A stretch of DNA of 64,000 nt, from NCBI GenBank assembly GCA_022826925.1, contig JAJDTX010000159.1:1-64000 (forward strand). The letters run 5' to 3'. Positions within the stretch are counted from its first letter, which is position 1; every line of letters begins with the position of its first letter. Shown piece after piece: positions 8,021-16,828 of the stretch. Position numbers and translations under genes: made by a program. This DNA is from Bryobacterales bacterium. Lineage in GTDB: Bacteria > Acidobacteriota > Terriglobia > Bryobacterales > UBA6623. The notes beneath the pieces are model-generated. The model was given only the letters and a program-made list of their open reading frames with translations. It made no database searches and had not been told where the DNA came from.

Positions 8021-8857
8021 ATGCCCATATTTCGCAAGAAGGACAACGAGGACAAGCGAGTCCACACTGAAGGCCTCTGGATCAAGTGCGACGCCTGCTC
8101 GGCGCCGATCTGGAAGAAGGACCTGGATGCGGAGGGAATGGTCTGCGCCAAGTGCGGGTTCCATTTCAAGATCTCGGCACGCCAACGCCTCGACATGCTG
8201 TTCGACGATGGCGCGTGGGAGGAGTTCGGAGGCAATCTCCGCTCCACGAATGCCCTGCAATTCACAGACCGCAAGCCGTACGAGGAGCGCCTGCAGGACG
8301 CCAAGACAAAGACCGGCTTGAGCGATGCGGTGATCTGTGCCACCGGCGAGCTGGAAGGCCACAAAGTGGTGATCTGCGCGATGGAGTACCGTTTCATCGG
8401 CGGCAGCATGGGAGCCGTGGTCGGCGAGAAGCTCACGCGGGCGGCGGAACGCGCCGAGAGTGACCGCCGCGCCTTGGTGTTCGTTTCGGCCTCGGGCGGG
8501 GCGCGCATGATGGAGGGCATGGTGAGCCTGGTGCAGATGGCCAAGGTCTCGGCGGCGCTCAAGAGACTCGACCGGGCCAAGATTCCCTACATCAGCGTGC
8601 TGACGGATCCGACCACCGGCGGCGTGACGGCCAGCTTCGCCATGCTGGGCGACCTCAACATCGCCGAGCCCGGTGCCTTGATCGGCTTTGCCGGCCCGCG
8701 CGTGATCGAGCAGACCATCCGCCAAAAGCTTCCCAAAGGCTTCCAGCGCTCGGAGTTCCTGCTTCAGCACGGGATGTTGGACGCGGTGGTGCCGAGACCT
8801 CAGCTAAAGCAGTACATCGGGAACGCGCTCAAGTTCCTAGGCGGTCCGGAAGCCTAG
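8021..8857 (+). CDS. accD: Acetyl-CoA carboxylase carboxyltransferase, beta subunit
   Basis: Beta subunit of the carboxyltransferase that moves CO2 from carboxybiotin to acetyl-CoA, giving malonyl-CoA for fatty-acid synthesis. The 278-residue protein starts MPIFRKK, then has the four-cysteine zinc ribbon (CDAC about 25-28, CAKC about 44-47) and the crotonase-fold region with SASGGARM and PTTGGVTASFAMLGD. A TTG nine bases further upstream is in frame but the ATG fits the family. folC starts five bases after the stop, the classic accD-folC order. The biotin ligase in this window (25855) charges the carrier this enzyme uses. Confidence 0.96.
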   Translation: MPIFRKKDNEDKRVHTEGLWIKCDACSAPIWKKDLDAEGMVCAKCGFHFKISARQRLDMLFDDGAWEEFGGNLRSTNALQFTDRKPYEERLQDAKTKTGLSDAVICATGELEGHKVVICAMEYRFIGGSMGAVVGEKLTRAAERAESDRRALVFVSASGGARMMEGMVSLVQMAKVSAALKRLDRAKIPYISVLTDPTTGGVTASFAMLGDLNIAEPGALIGFAGPRVIEQTIRQKLPKGFQRSEFLLQHGMLDAVVPRPQLKQYIGNALKFLGGPEA

Positions 8858-8862
8858 CCCGG

Positions 8863-10146
8863 ATGGCCGCGACCGACCCGTCCGTTCGCTACCTGCAGTC
8901 CCTGCTGGGCTCCATCCGCAAGGAGAGCTTCGGCTTGGAGCGCATGCGCCGCTTGGTGGCCGAACTCGGCCATCCCGAGAAGTCGCCAGGCATCGTCCAC
9001 ATCGCCGGCACCAACGGCAAGGGCTCCACGGCTGCGATGATCGAGAGCGGCCTGCTGGCGGGCGGTCGGACCGTCGGCCTGTACACCTCGCCGCACCTGT
9101 CGCGGATCAACGAGCGCTTTCGAATCGGCGGGCAAGAGGTCAGCGACGAAACGCTTGCCGAAGCGATCGAGCCAGTCCGCCGAGCCAACGAGCGCGTGGT
9201 GGCGAAGTACGGTCGTTCGGCCCACCCGACATTTTTCGAGTCTGTGACGGCGGTGGCCTTGGTCCTGTTTCGTCAGGCCGGCCTGGAGCACATGATCATC
9301 GAGACCGGTCTTGGCGGCCGGCTCGATGCCAGCAACGTAGTCCGCTCCGAGTTGGCGGTCATCACCCGGGTGAACCGCGACCACGAGCAATTCCTAGGTC
9401 TGGACTTGGCCGCCATTGCGGCTGAAAAGGCCGCCATCGCTGAGCCCGGCGGCCGCGTGATCATGGGGCCGCAGACCGCCCCGGCGCGCGAGGCTCTGCT
9501 GCGGTGTTTCGAGCGGGCCAAGGCCGACGTGATCGATGTCGAGGCCGAATGGAAGCCGGAGAACGCTACCAGCGAAGCCGGTCGCTGGCGCTTCGAGGCG
9601 ACTGGCCGTGGCATGGCCGCCAACATCGAACTCGCGATGGCAGGAAGGCACCAAGTCGAAAACGCCCTCACCGCCGTGGCATCCCTCCACGCATTGCGGG
9701 TGCCGCTCGCCCGAACCGCGGAAGGCGTGAGCCGGGCGCAATGGCCCGGACGGCTGGAATTCGCTAGCAACGACCCGCCAGTGCTGCTGGACGCGGCCCA
9801 CAATCCCGACGGCGCGCGGGCATTGGCCGAATTCCTGGGGCGCGAGGCCCGCGGACGGAAGGTGACGCTAATCTACGGCTCGTCGCGGGACAAGGCGGTT
9901 GACGAAGTGGCAGCCTGGCTGTTTCCCGCGGCCGATCGCGTGCTGCTGACGCGCTCGAGCGTGGCGCGGGCCGCCAGCCCCGAAGCGCTGATGCAGACAG
10001 CGGGGCACCACCATGCCCGCATCGAAACCGCAGACGACATCGGCGAAGCGCTCAGGCTGGCATCCGCCGCCGCGACCAGCGACGACTGGATTGTCGTGGC
10101 CGGTTCGATCTTCTTGGTCGGCGAAGCCCGAGAACTGCTCGGATAG
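8863..10146 (+). CDS. folC: Folylpolyglutamate / dihydrofolate synthase
   Basis: ATP-dependent Mur-ligase-family enzyme that adds glutamate to folates, and in many bacteria also makes dihydrofolate from dihydropteroate. The 427 residues include the P-loop GTNGKGST (about 49-56), a GLGGRLDASN segment and the C-terminal-domain motif LLDAAHNPDG. The ATG lies five bases after accD, so translation is probably coupled. Nothing in the sequence tells whether both activities are present; when it is the only copy, FolC usually does both. Confidence 0.95.
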   Translation: MAATDPSVRYLQSLLGSIRKESFGLERMRRLVAELGHPEKSPGIVHIAGTNGKGSTAAMIESGLLAGGRTVGLYTSPHLSRINERFRIGGQEVSDETLAEAIEPVRRANERVVAKYGRSAHPTFFESVTAVALVLFRQAGLEHMIIETGLGGRLDASNVVRSELAVITRVNRDHEQFLGLDLAAIAAEKAAIAEPGGRVIMGPQTAPAREALLRCFERAKADVIDVEAEWKPENATSEAGRWRFEATGRGMAANIELAMAGRHQVENALTAVASLHALRVPLARTAEGVSRAQWPGRLEFASNDPPVLLDAAHNPDGARALAEFLGREARGRKVTLIYGSSRDKAVDEVAAWLFPAADRVLLTRSSVARAASPEALMQTAGHHHARIETADDIGEALRLASAAATSDDWIVVAGSIFLVGEARELLG

Positions 10147-10164
10147 AATCGGAGGTTGCACGGG

Positions 10165-10932
10165 GTGAGGGAAGCGCTGAGCCTGCTCCGCTCAGTGTGC
10201 TGGATGATCCCCATGCTGGTGGGGATCACCAGCGTCATGGGATTCCTGTCGCTGCTGTCGTCGCTGTTCGACAGCACGGGCCGGCTCCAGCACCGCGTCG
10301 CCAGCAACTGGGGACGCATGCTCATGACCGTCTTCATGGTCAAGGTCCGCCTGACGGGAGCCGAGAACCTTGCCCGCGATCAAGCGTACGTGTTCGCTTC
10401 CAACCACTTCAGCCTGATCGACACCCCCTTGATGTTCGGCTTCATGCCGCGGCAGTTCCGGATTCTTGCCAGATCGGGCCTGTGGAAGATTCCGTTCATC
10501 GGCTGGCACCTGAACCGCGCCGGGCATCTTCCCGTCCATCGGGAGAACCCGAGATTGGCTGTGCGCAACATCGCATTCGCCGCGGAGAAGGTGCGGGACG
10601 GACGTTCGATCCTGGTCTTCCCGGAGGGCGGTCGCCGCCGCGGCACCACCATGCGAAGACTCAAGACGGGTGCGGCACACATCGCCATCCAATCGGGAGC
10701 TCCGCTGGTGCCGGTGGCGATATCGGGAACGGCGCACGTGCTGCCCCCCGGCTCGCTGCATCTGCGGCCCGGCCGCGTGGACGTGCGTTTCGGCAGGCCG
10801 CTGCGGACCGGGAGTTCCGATTCGTGGACAGCGCGCGAACTGACGGACCGCTTGCGCAGGGAAATCGAACGACTCGCGGCTGCACAGCCGTCGCGGGATG
10901 GCGAGAATCGGGGGAGCGAGGCAACGAGATGA
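10165..10932 (+). CDS. plsC: 1-acyl-glycerol-3-phosphate acyltransferase (PlsC family)
   Basis: Membrane-associated acyltransferase of 255 residues, likely making phosphatidic acid from lysophosphatidate. An N-terminal hydrophobic segment (about 10-35) is followed by the catalytic NHFSLID (family NHxxxxD) and the phosphate-binding FPEGGR motif. GTG at 10165 is chosen because GGAGG (10151-10155) lies nine bases upstream; the in-frame TTG at 10156 is too close to that site. It shares the accD-folC transcript and overlaps the xylB start by four bases (ATGA). The pairing with accD places two steps of membrane lipid synthesis together. Confidence 0.88.
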   Translation: MREALSLLRSVCWMIPMLVGITSVMGFLSLLSSLFDSTGRLQHRVASNWGRMLMTVFMVKVRLTGAENLARDQAYVFASNHFSLIDTPLMFGFMPRQFRILARSGLWKIPFIGWHLNRAGHLPVHRENPRLAVRNIAFAAEKVRDGRSILVFPEGGRRRGTTMRRLKTGAAHIAIQSGAPLVPVAISGTAHVLPPGSLHLRPGRVDVRFGRPLRTGSSDSWTARELTDRLRREIERLAAAQPSRDGENRGSEATR

Positions 10933-12446
10933 AGTATTGGCTAGGCATTGACGTCGGCACAGGCGGCTCCCGAGCGCTGATCGTAGGAGCGGACGGTGCC
11001 GTGGTGAGCGGCGTGACAGCCGCGCACGAGGACATCCTCATGCTCAAGCCGCTGTGGGCCGAGCAGCGCCCGCAAGACTGGTGGAACGCTTCCCGGCAAG
11101 CCGTGCGGCAGCTCCTCGCCGAGACAGGCGTGCGCGGCGAGCAGATCGCCGGCGTGGGGCTTTCGGGCCAGATGCACGGGTTGACGCTGCTGGATGCCGC
11201 CGACGAAGTGATTCGGCCCGCGCTGATCTGGTGCGACCAGCGCAGCCAAGAGCAGGTGGACTGGATCAACGCCAAGGCCGGCAAGGACATGGTGCTGGAG
11301 CAGACTGCCAATCCGGTGCTGACGGGCTTCACGGCGCCGAAGCTGCTCTGGGTGCGGGACCACGACCCGGCCAGCTACGAGCGCGTGCGCAGGATGCTGC
11401 TGCCAAAGGACTACATCCGATTCTGCCTGACAGGCGAGTACGCCAGCGAGGTGTCCGACGCGTCGGGCACGGCCCTCTTCGACGTGATGCAGCGGCGCTG
11501 GGCAAGGCCTCTGATCGACAGGCTAGGGATCGACGCCGCCATCCTGCCCGAGGTCGTGGAATCCCCGCAAACGACAGGCGTGATTACCGAGGCAGCAGCG
11601 CAGGAAACCGGTCTGCGGGCCGGCACGCCGGTGGTCGGCGGCGGCGGGGACCAAGCGGCGAGCGCAATCGGAAACGGCATCGTGAAGCCGGGGTTAGTCT
11701 CCTGCACGGTCGGCACATCGGGGGTGGTGTTCTCGCACCTGGAAGAGGCTGCCTACGATCCGGCGGGACGGGTGCACACCTTCTGCCATGCCGTGCCCGG
11801 CAAGTGGCACATCATGGGCGTCACGCAGGGTGCGGGCCTGAGCTTGCAGTGGTTCCGCAACCAGCTGGCGGCCGGGCTGGCCGATCAAGCGGCGCGGGAG
11901 GGCGTCGAAATCTACGACCTGTTGACCGACGAGGCCGCCGCCGTTCCGGCGGGAGCGGAGGGCCTGTACTGGCTGCCGTACTTGATGGGCGAGCGCACGC
12001 CCCACCTCGACGCCAACGCCCGCGGCGGCTGGGTCGGTCTCACCGCAAAGCATACCCGCGGACACTTGGTCAGGGCCATCCTAGAGGGGGTCGCATACAG
12101 CCTCAACGACTGCCTTGCCATCGTGGAGTCTCTCGGTGCGAGCGTCGAGGCAGTGCGGGCGTCGGGCGGAGGAGCCAAGTCGCCTTTGTGGCGCAGCATC
12201 TTGGCCGGGGTGTTCTCCAAGCCGATCGCCACCCTGCAAACACAGGAGGGCTCGGCCTACGGAGCGGCCCTGCTGGCGATGGTTGGCACAGGCGCGTTCG
12301 GATCGGTCGAAGAGGCTTGCGAGAGCGCCATCATCGAGCAACGGCGCGACACGCCAGACCCGGCGCTGACAGCCACGTACGGCCGCTGCTACACCACGTT
12401 CCGCGATCTTTACCCGGCGCTGCGAGACCTCTTTCCCAACATGTAG
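10929..12446 (+). CDS. xylB: Xylulokinase (FGGY family)
   Basis: ATP-dependent sugar kinase, most likely phosphorylating D-xylulose. The 505-residue protein has the N-terminal phosphate-binding GIDVGTGGSRALI, the xylulokinase signature GLSGQMHGLTLLD and the catalytic Asp in GGGGDQAASAIG, followed by the second FGGY domain with ASGGGAKSPLWRSILA. The ATG overlaps the plsC stop by four bases, so the two are translationally coupled. The plus-strand frame stays open far upstream within plsC but only as an out-of-phase shadow. No xylose isomerase or transporter lies nearby, so the sugar is inferred from family only. Confidence 0.9.
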   Translation: MKYWLGIDVGTGGSRALIVGADGAVVSGVTAAHEDILMLKPLWAEQRPQDWWNASRQAVRQLLAETGVRGEQIAGVGLSGQMHGLTLLDAADEVIRPALIWCDQRSQEQVDWINAKAGKDMVLEQTANPVLTGFTAPKLLWVRDHDPASYERVRRMLLPKDYIRFCLTGEYASEVSDASGTALFDVMQRRWARPLIDRLGIDAAILPEVVESPQTTGVITEAAAQETGLRAGTPVVGGGGDQAASAIGNGIVKPGLVSCTVGTSGVVFSHLEEAAYDPAGRVHTFCHAVPGKWHIMGVTQGAGLSLQWFRNQLAAGLADQAAREGVEIYDLLTDEAAAVPAGAEGLYWLPYLMGERTPHLDANARGGWVGLTAKHTRGHLVRAILEGVAYSLNDCLAIVESLGASVEAVRASGGGAKSPLWRSILAGVFSKPIATLQTQEGSAYGAALLAMVGTGAFGSVEEACESAIIEQRRDTPDPALTATYGRCYTTFRDLYPALRDLFPNM

Positions 12447-12577
12447 TCCCTGGGCTGGCCGACCGATGCTTCGCCTGCGAACCTAGGCGCGCCGGTCGCA
12501 ACGCGCCCAGTCGGTACCTATCCGCATCGCGGCCGCTCCGCGATTCGGCGGTCACGGGGGATACTAGTACGAAGCCC

Positions 12578-15292
12578 ATGCGCCACCTGCCGAGCCCGCA
12601 AGTCCTCGCTGCATTGAGCCTGCTGCTCTTCGGCGGGTCGCTGCGCGCCGAGACGGGGGACGAATACTTCGAGAAGCGTGTCCGGCCGCTACTGTTCGAG
12701 AACTGCGGGCAGTGCCACGGCGAAAAGCTTCAGACGGCGGGCATCGATTTCCGCGATCCGGATACCGTGATCGGGGGCGCCGTCGTAAGCGGGGACGAAT
12801 CCAGCCCGCTCATCCGCGCCGTCCGCTACGAGAGCTCGATCAAGATGCCGCCCGGCTCGAAGCTGCCGCAGGAAGCGATTGACACGCTGGTCGACTGGAT
12901 CCGCATGGGCGCTCCGTGGCCGGGTTACGAGCCCGCCGAAATCGCCGGGCCAGACATCAACGAAGAAGCGCCCGAAAGCAGCCATTGGGCATTCCAGCCG
13001 ATCGCCGACCCGCCGGTGCCCGATGTCGGCGAGTCCGCTTGGGTGCGGAACGATATCGACAGATTCGTCCTGGCACGGCTGCGCGAGGCGGGCCTCGAGC
13101 CTGCGCCCCCGGCGGCGAAGGCGACGCTGTTGCGGCGGGCCAAGTTCGACCTGCAAGGCCTGCCGCCCGACAGGGGGGATGTCCGGCGCTTCGCCGACAA
13201 CACTTCCCCGGATGCGTTCGGAAGCATCGTGGACGACTTTCTGGACTCGCCGCACTACGGGGAACGCTGGGGACGGCACTGGCTGGATGTCGCCCGCTAC
13301 GCGGATTCGACAGGCGTTGACGAGGACCACCCCTTTGGAGACTCTTGGCGCTATCGCGACTACGTGGTCGCCGCCTTCAACGACGATCTGCCCTTCGATC
13401 AGTTCGTGCGGGAACAGGTCGCCGGAGACTTGCTGCCGGCCGCGGAGGGCGCCCCGGTCAACGCGCGAGGAGTCGTGGCCACCGGCTTCCTCGCTCTCGG
13501 GCCCATGGCGCTGGCGCAGCGTGACCCGATCCAGAAACGGTACGACGTGGTGGACGAGCAGATCGACACGACATCCAAGGCATTCCTGGGCCTGACAGTC
13601 GCCTGCGCGCGCTGCCACGACCACAAGTTCGATCCCATCCTCACCAGCGACTACTACGCCCTGGCCGGCATATTCGCCAGCACGCGGACGTTCGACGACT
13701 GGCGCAGGAACGGCTCTCGCTACCACAAGGAGCCCTTGGTCGCACCGGATGTGTACCGGCGCTACAAGCAGGCCGCCGATGCTCTGGAGCGCCTGGAGCG
13801 CATCCGCCGGATCGCTCTCCGAGCCGCCACGCTGCGCTACGTCGCAACAGGTCCCGCCAACCGAATCGCAGACTACATGCGCGCGTCGGCCGGCGACCCG
13901 CCCGCGGACGGACTGGAGGCTGAATCCGTCGAATGGTTCCGCGCCTACCTAGAGCCGCGTCCGAGCCCGCGAAAGCATCTCGCCCGCTGGCGCGAAGACT
14001 CAGCAGACAGGTCGGCCGTCGCCGCCGCGTTCCAAGCGGAGCTGATCCAGACCCTGGAGGCCCGTCTCGTGCAATACGAGGCTTGGGTCGAGAACGCGTC
14101 GGATGCGGCGCGAGGCGAGGGCGACCAAGAGCTGCCGGGATTTCCCACCGACCTGCCCTCGTCCCCCTTCTTCGGCGACTTGTTCGACGACGGCGGGCCG
14201 TTCGATCTCGACCCGGACGACATCAAGGACCGTTTCGCTGGCGAGGACGGCCAGCAGATCGCGACACTCGACGCGGAGATCGCGCGAGGCCGCGAAGCGC
14301 TGCCGGAAGAGCCCCCCATGGCGAACAGCGTGGCCGAAGGCGAACCGGTGCGACAGCGCATCTTCCGCCGAGGCCAGCACAAGAACCCCGGGCCGCTCGT
14401 CCCCAAGCGCTTTCCGCTCGTGCTGGCAGGCGATGACCAGCCCGAAGTGCCGGCCGGCAGCGGTCGCTTGGAGCTCGCCAGCTGGATCGCCTCTGAACAG
14501 AATCCGCTGACGGCGAGAGTCATCGTGAACCGAGTCTGGCTCTGGCACTTCGGCGAAGGCTTGGTGCGCACGCCCAATAACTACGGACTGCGCGGCGAGT
14601 CCCCGACACATCCGCAGTTGCTCGACTGGCTCGCTCGGCGCTTTGTCGCCAGCGGCTGGTCGATCAAGGCTCTGCACCGCCTGATCATGGACTCGGCCAC
14701 CTACCGCATGAGCAGCGCAATCTCCGACGAGGCGTTCCGGCTGGATCCCGAGAACCGGCTGTGGTCCCGCTTCGAGCGCAGACGGCTGACCATCGAAGAG
14801 CTGCGCGACAGCTACTTGCAGATCAGCGGCCGCCTCGACCCTGCGGTCGGCGGGAACACAGACCTCGCGGCTGGCAGGCTGGTCGAGTTCGATCGCAACA
14901 ACCGTCGCATCGACCCGGACGACTACACCCGCCGCAGCCTCTATCTGCCACTGATGCGCAACAAGCTGCCCAACCTGCTGGGACTGTTCGATTTCGGCGA
15001 CGCCACCACCGCCAGTGGGAAGCGGTCCGAGACTAACGTTGCGCCGCAAGCGCTATACCTGATGAACAGCGATTTCGCACAGAGCGCGGCGCAGGGTGTT
15101 GCGAGCCGGTTGGACGGTTCCGGCGCGGACCGCGTTCGCCAGGCGTACCGCTCGGTGCTGGCCCGCCCGCCGTCAGACCTGGAGAGCGACCGGGCGCTGC
15201 AATACGTCCAAGCCCGCCCGGACCGGGAGGCTGCCTGGACGAGCCTGTGCAAGGTCTTGCTGGCGTCCAACGAGTTTCACTACGTCGAATAG
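12578..15292 (+). CDS. Secreted PSCyt1-DUF1549-DUF1553 protein
   Basis: Large exported protein of 904 residues in three parts: a signal peptide (cleaved after about SLRA, residue 24), a planctomycete-type cytochrome c domain with the heme motif C43-x2-C46-H47 (CGQCH), and the DUF1549 and DUF1553 domains. A second CxxCH (CARCHDHKFDP) lies inside DUF1549. The biochemical role of these proteins is unsettled; they are abundant in Planctomycetes and Bryobacterales and often tied to polysaccharide use. The ATG at 12578 begins the signal peptide although the frame is open for a long distance upstream through xylB. The DUF1501 partner follows 67 bases downstream. Confidence 0.88.
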   Translation: MRHLPSPQVLAALSLLLFGGSLRAETGDEYFEKRVRPLLFENCGQCHGEKLQTAGIDFRDPDTVIGGAVVSGDESSPLIRAVRYESSIKMPPGSKLPQEAIDTLVDWIRMGAPWPGYEPAEIAGPDINEEAPESSHWAFQPIADPPVPDVGESAWVRNDIDRFVLARLREAGLEPAPPAAKATLLRRAKFDLQGLPPDRGDVRRFADNTSPDAFGSIVDDFLDSPHYGERWGRHWLDVARYADSTGVDEDHPFGDSWRYRDYVVAAFNDDLPFDQFVREQVAGDLLPAAEGAPVNARGVVATGFLALGPMALAQRDPIQKRYDVVDEQIDTTSKAFLGLTVACARCHDHKFDPILTSDYYALAGIFASTRTFDDWRRNGSRYHKEPLVAPDVYRRYKQAADALERLERIRRIALRAATLRYVATGPANRIADYMRASAGDPPADGLEAESVEWFRAYLEPRPSPRKHLARWREDSADRSAVAAAFQAELIQTLEARLVQYEAWVENASDAARGEGDQELPGFPTDLPSSPFFGDLFDDGGPFDLDPDDIKDRFAGEDGQQIATLDAEIARGREALPEEPPMANSVAEGEPVRQRIFRRGQHKNPGPLVPKRFPLVLAGDDQPEVPAGSGRLELASWIASEQNPLTARVIVNRVWLWHFGEGLVRTPNNYGLRGESPTHPQLLDWLARRFVASGWSIKALHRLIMDSATYRMSSAISDEAFRLDPENRLWSRFERRRLTIEELRDSYLQISGRLDPAVGGNTDLAAGRLVEFDRNNRRIDPDDYTRRSLYLPLMRNKLPNLLGLFDFGDATTASGKRSETNVAPQALYLMNSDFAQSAAQGVASRLDGSGADRVRQAYRSVLARPPSDLESDRALQYVQARPDREAAWTSLCKVLLASNEFHYVE

Positions 15293-15359
15293 GCTGAGGC
15301 CTGCGATCGGCCACTCGGGCAGCCTGCAGACTGTCCGTCGGTGCTAGCCTGTTGGAAGC

Positions 15360-16790
15360 ATGCAGGTCCGCGCACCGCTTTCCCGCCGCACGATGCTGCG
15401 CCGGTCAGCCATGGGCTTCGGCTCTCTGGGACTCTACTCGCTACTGCAGGAGTCCGACCTGCTGGCTGGGCCGGCCAGTGGCGGGCCGCTGGCCAGCAAG
15501 CGGCCGCACTTCGCTCCCCGGGCCAAGCGAATCATCTTCCTGTTCATGCACGGCGGTGTCTCGCACGTCGACACCTTCGATCCGAAACCCCGCTTGGACA
15601 GCGACAACGGCAAGCCCCTGCCGATCAAGCGCTCGCTGACCTTCAATGCCAAGGAGGCCGGCGGCCTGATGCGCTCCCCCTGGGAATTCAAGCGGCGCGG
15701 CGAAAGCGGCATTCCCGTCAGCGAGCTGTTCCCCGAGGTCGCCACTTGCGCGGACGATCTGTGCGTGATCCGCTCGATGGTCGGAGAGGGCGTCGACCAC
15801 GGAGCGGCCATGCTCCAGCTGTTTACGGGAACGTTCTCCTTCTCGCGGCCAAGCATGGGTGCCTGGACACTCTACGGGCTGGGCACCGAGAACCAAAACC
15901 TGCCCGGCTTCATCACCATCAAGCCCACGCAGTGGCAGGGCGGCGACAAGCTGTTCGCGACCAGCTTCCTGCCCGGCGCGTACCAGGGGACCCCGATCGG
16001 CTCCTCGCCCATGGCGGTGGACGACATCATCGACAACCCCATCGAGCACGTGCTGCCGCAGGCCGGTTCCAGCGAAGAACAACGGCTCGAGCTGGAATTC
16101 CTGCGCCAGATGAATCGCCGACATGCGGACGACCGCCGGCTAGATCCGGACCTTGAGGCCCGGATTCAGGCCTTTGAACTGGCCTTCCGCATGCAGGCAG
16201 AGGCTCCCGAGGCATTCGACGTTTCCCGCGAGACCGATGCCACGCGAAAGCTCTACGGACTGGACGAGGAGGCCACGCGCGATTTCGGCTGGCAGTGCCT
16301 GCTTGCTCGGCGTCTCAGCGAGCGCGGAGTGCGCGTCGTGCAGGCCACGCACTCCGGCGCGGAGGAGAAGTGGGACCACCACGGCGACATCTTGCGCCTG
16401 CACCCGATTCGCTCGCGCGAGGTGGACAAGCCCATTGCCGGCTTGATCAAGGATCTCAAGTCGCGCGGCTTGCTAGACGAGACCCTGGTGGTCTGGGGCA
16501 GCGAGTTCGGACGCACGCCATTCTCGGAAGGCGCCGATGGGCGCGACCACAATCCCTACGGGTTCTCGATCTTCATGGCCGGCGGAGGCGTCAAGCAGGG
16601 TTCGATTTACGGCGCGACAGACGAGTTTGGATACCACGCAGTCGAGGACAGGATGCATATCCACGACCTGCATGCCACCATCTTGCACCTGATGGGCCTG
16701 GATCACGAAAGACTCACGTTCCGCTATAGCGGGCGCGACTTCCGCTTGACAGACGTGGCCGGGGTCGTGGCCAAGAAGCTGTTGGCCTGA
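15360..16790 (+). CDS. DUF1501 protein, twin-arginine exported
   Basis: A 476-residue protein of the DUF1501 family, which has an alkaline-phosphatase/sulfatase-like fold. The N-terminus carries a Tat-like signal (SRRTMLRRSAMGFGSLGL, arginines 9-10). Conserved features are FMHGGVSHVDTFDPKP, the GSEFGRTPFSEG segment near the end and the closing HATILHLMGLDH. DUF1501 genes almost always pair with DUF1549/DUF1553 genes, as here, and the two products are thought to act outside the cytoplasm together. The pair lies convergent with an acyl-CoA ligase gene. The substrate is unknown. Confidence 0.88.
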   Translation: MQVRAPLSRRTMLRRSAMGFGSLGLYSLLQESDLLAGPASGGPLASKRPHFAPRAKRIIFLFMHGGVSHVDTFDPKPRLDSDNGKPLPIKRSLTFNAKEAGGLMRSPWEFKRRGESGIPVSELFPEVATCADDLCVIRSMVGEGVDHGAAMLQLFTGTFSFSRPSMGAWTLYGLGTENQNLPGFITIKPTQWQGGDKLFATSFLPGAYQGTPIGSSPMAVDDIIDNPIEHVLPQAGSSEEQRLELEFLRQMNRRHADDRRLDPDLEARIQAFELAFRMQAEAPEAFDVSRETDATRKLYGLDEEATRDFGWQCLLARRLSERGVRVVQATHSGAEEKWDHHGDILRLHPIRSREVDKPIAGLIKDLKSRGLLDETLVVWGSEFGRTPFSEGADGRDHNPYGFSIFMAGGGVKQGSIYGATDEFGYHAVEDRMHIHDLHATILHLMGLDHERLTFRYSGRDFRLTDVAGVVAKKLLA

Positions 16791-16828
16791 GCGCGCCCCG
16801 CAGCGCGTTCGTCGCCCTGGCCACGAAT

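Noticed and set aside
6841..8580. A 579-codon open frame on the minus strand
   Set aside because: It lies antisense across the radical SAM gene and accD, both with clear family motifs; the translation is Arg/Ser/Pro-rich and matches nothing, as expected for a GC-rich shadow frame.
11054..12577. The plus-strand frame of the PSCyt1 gene is open for 1.5 kb upstream of its ATG
   Set aside because: The upstream part is out of phase with xylB and Arg/Gly-rich; the signal peptide and CxxCH domain begin at 12578.
16791..16828. A terminator between the convergent DUF1501 and acyl-CoA ligase genes
   Set aside because: Only a short GCGCG/CGCG pairing without a U-tract is present; not distinguishable from background in GC-rich DNA.
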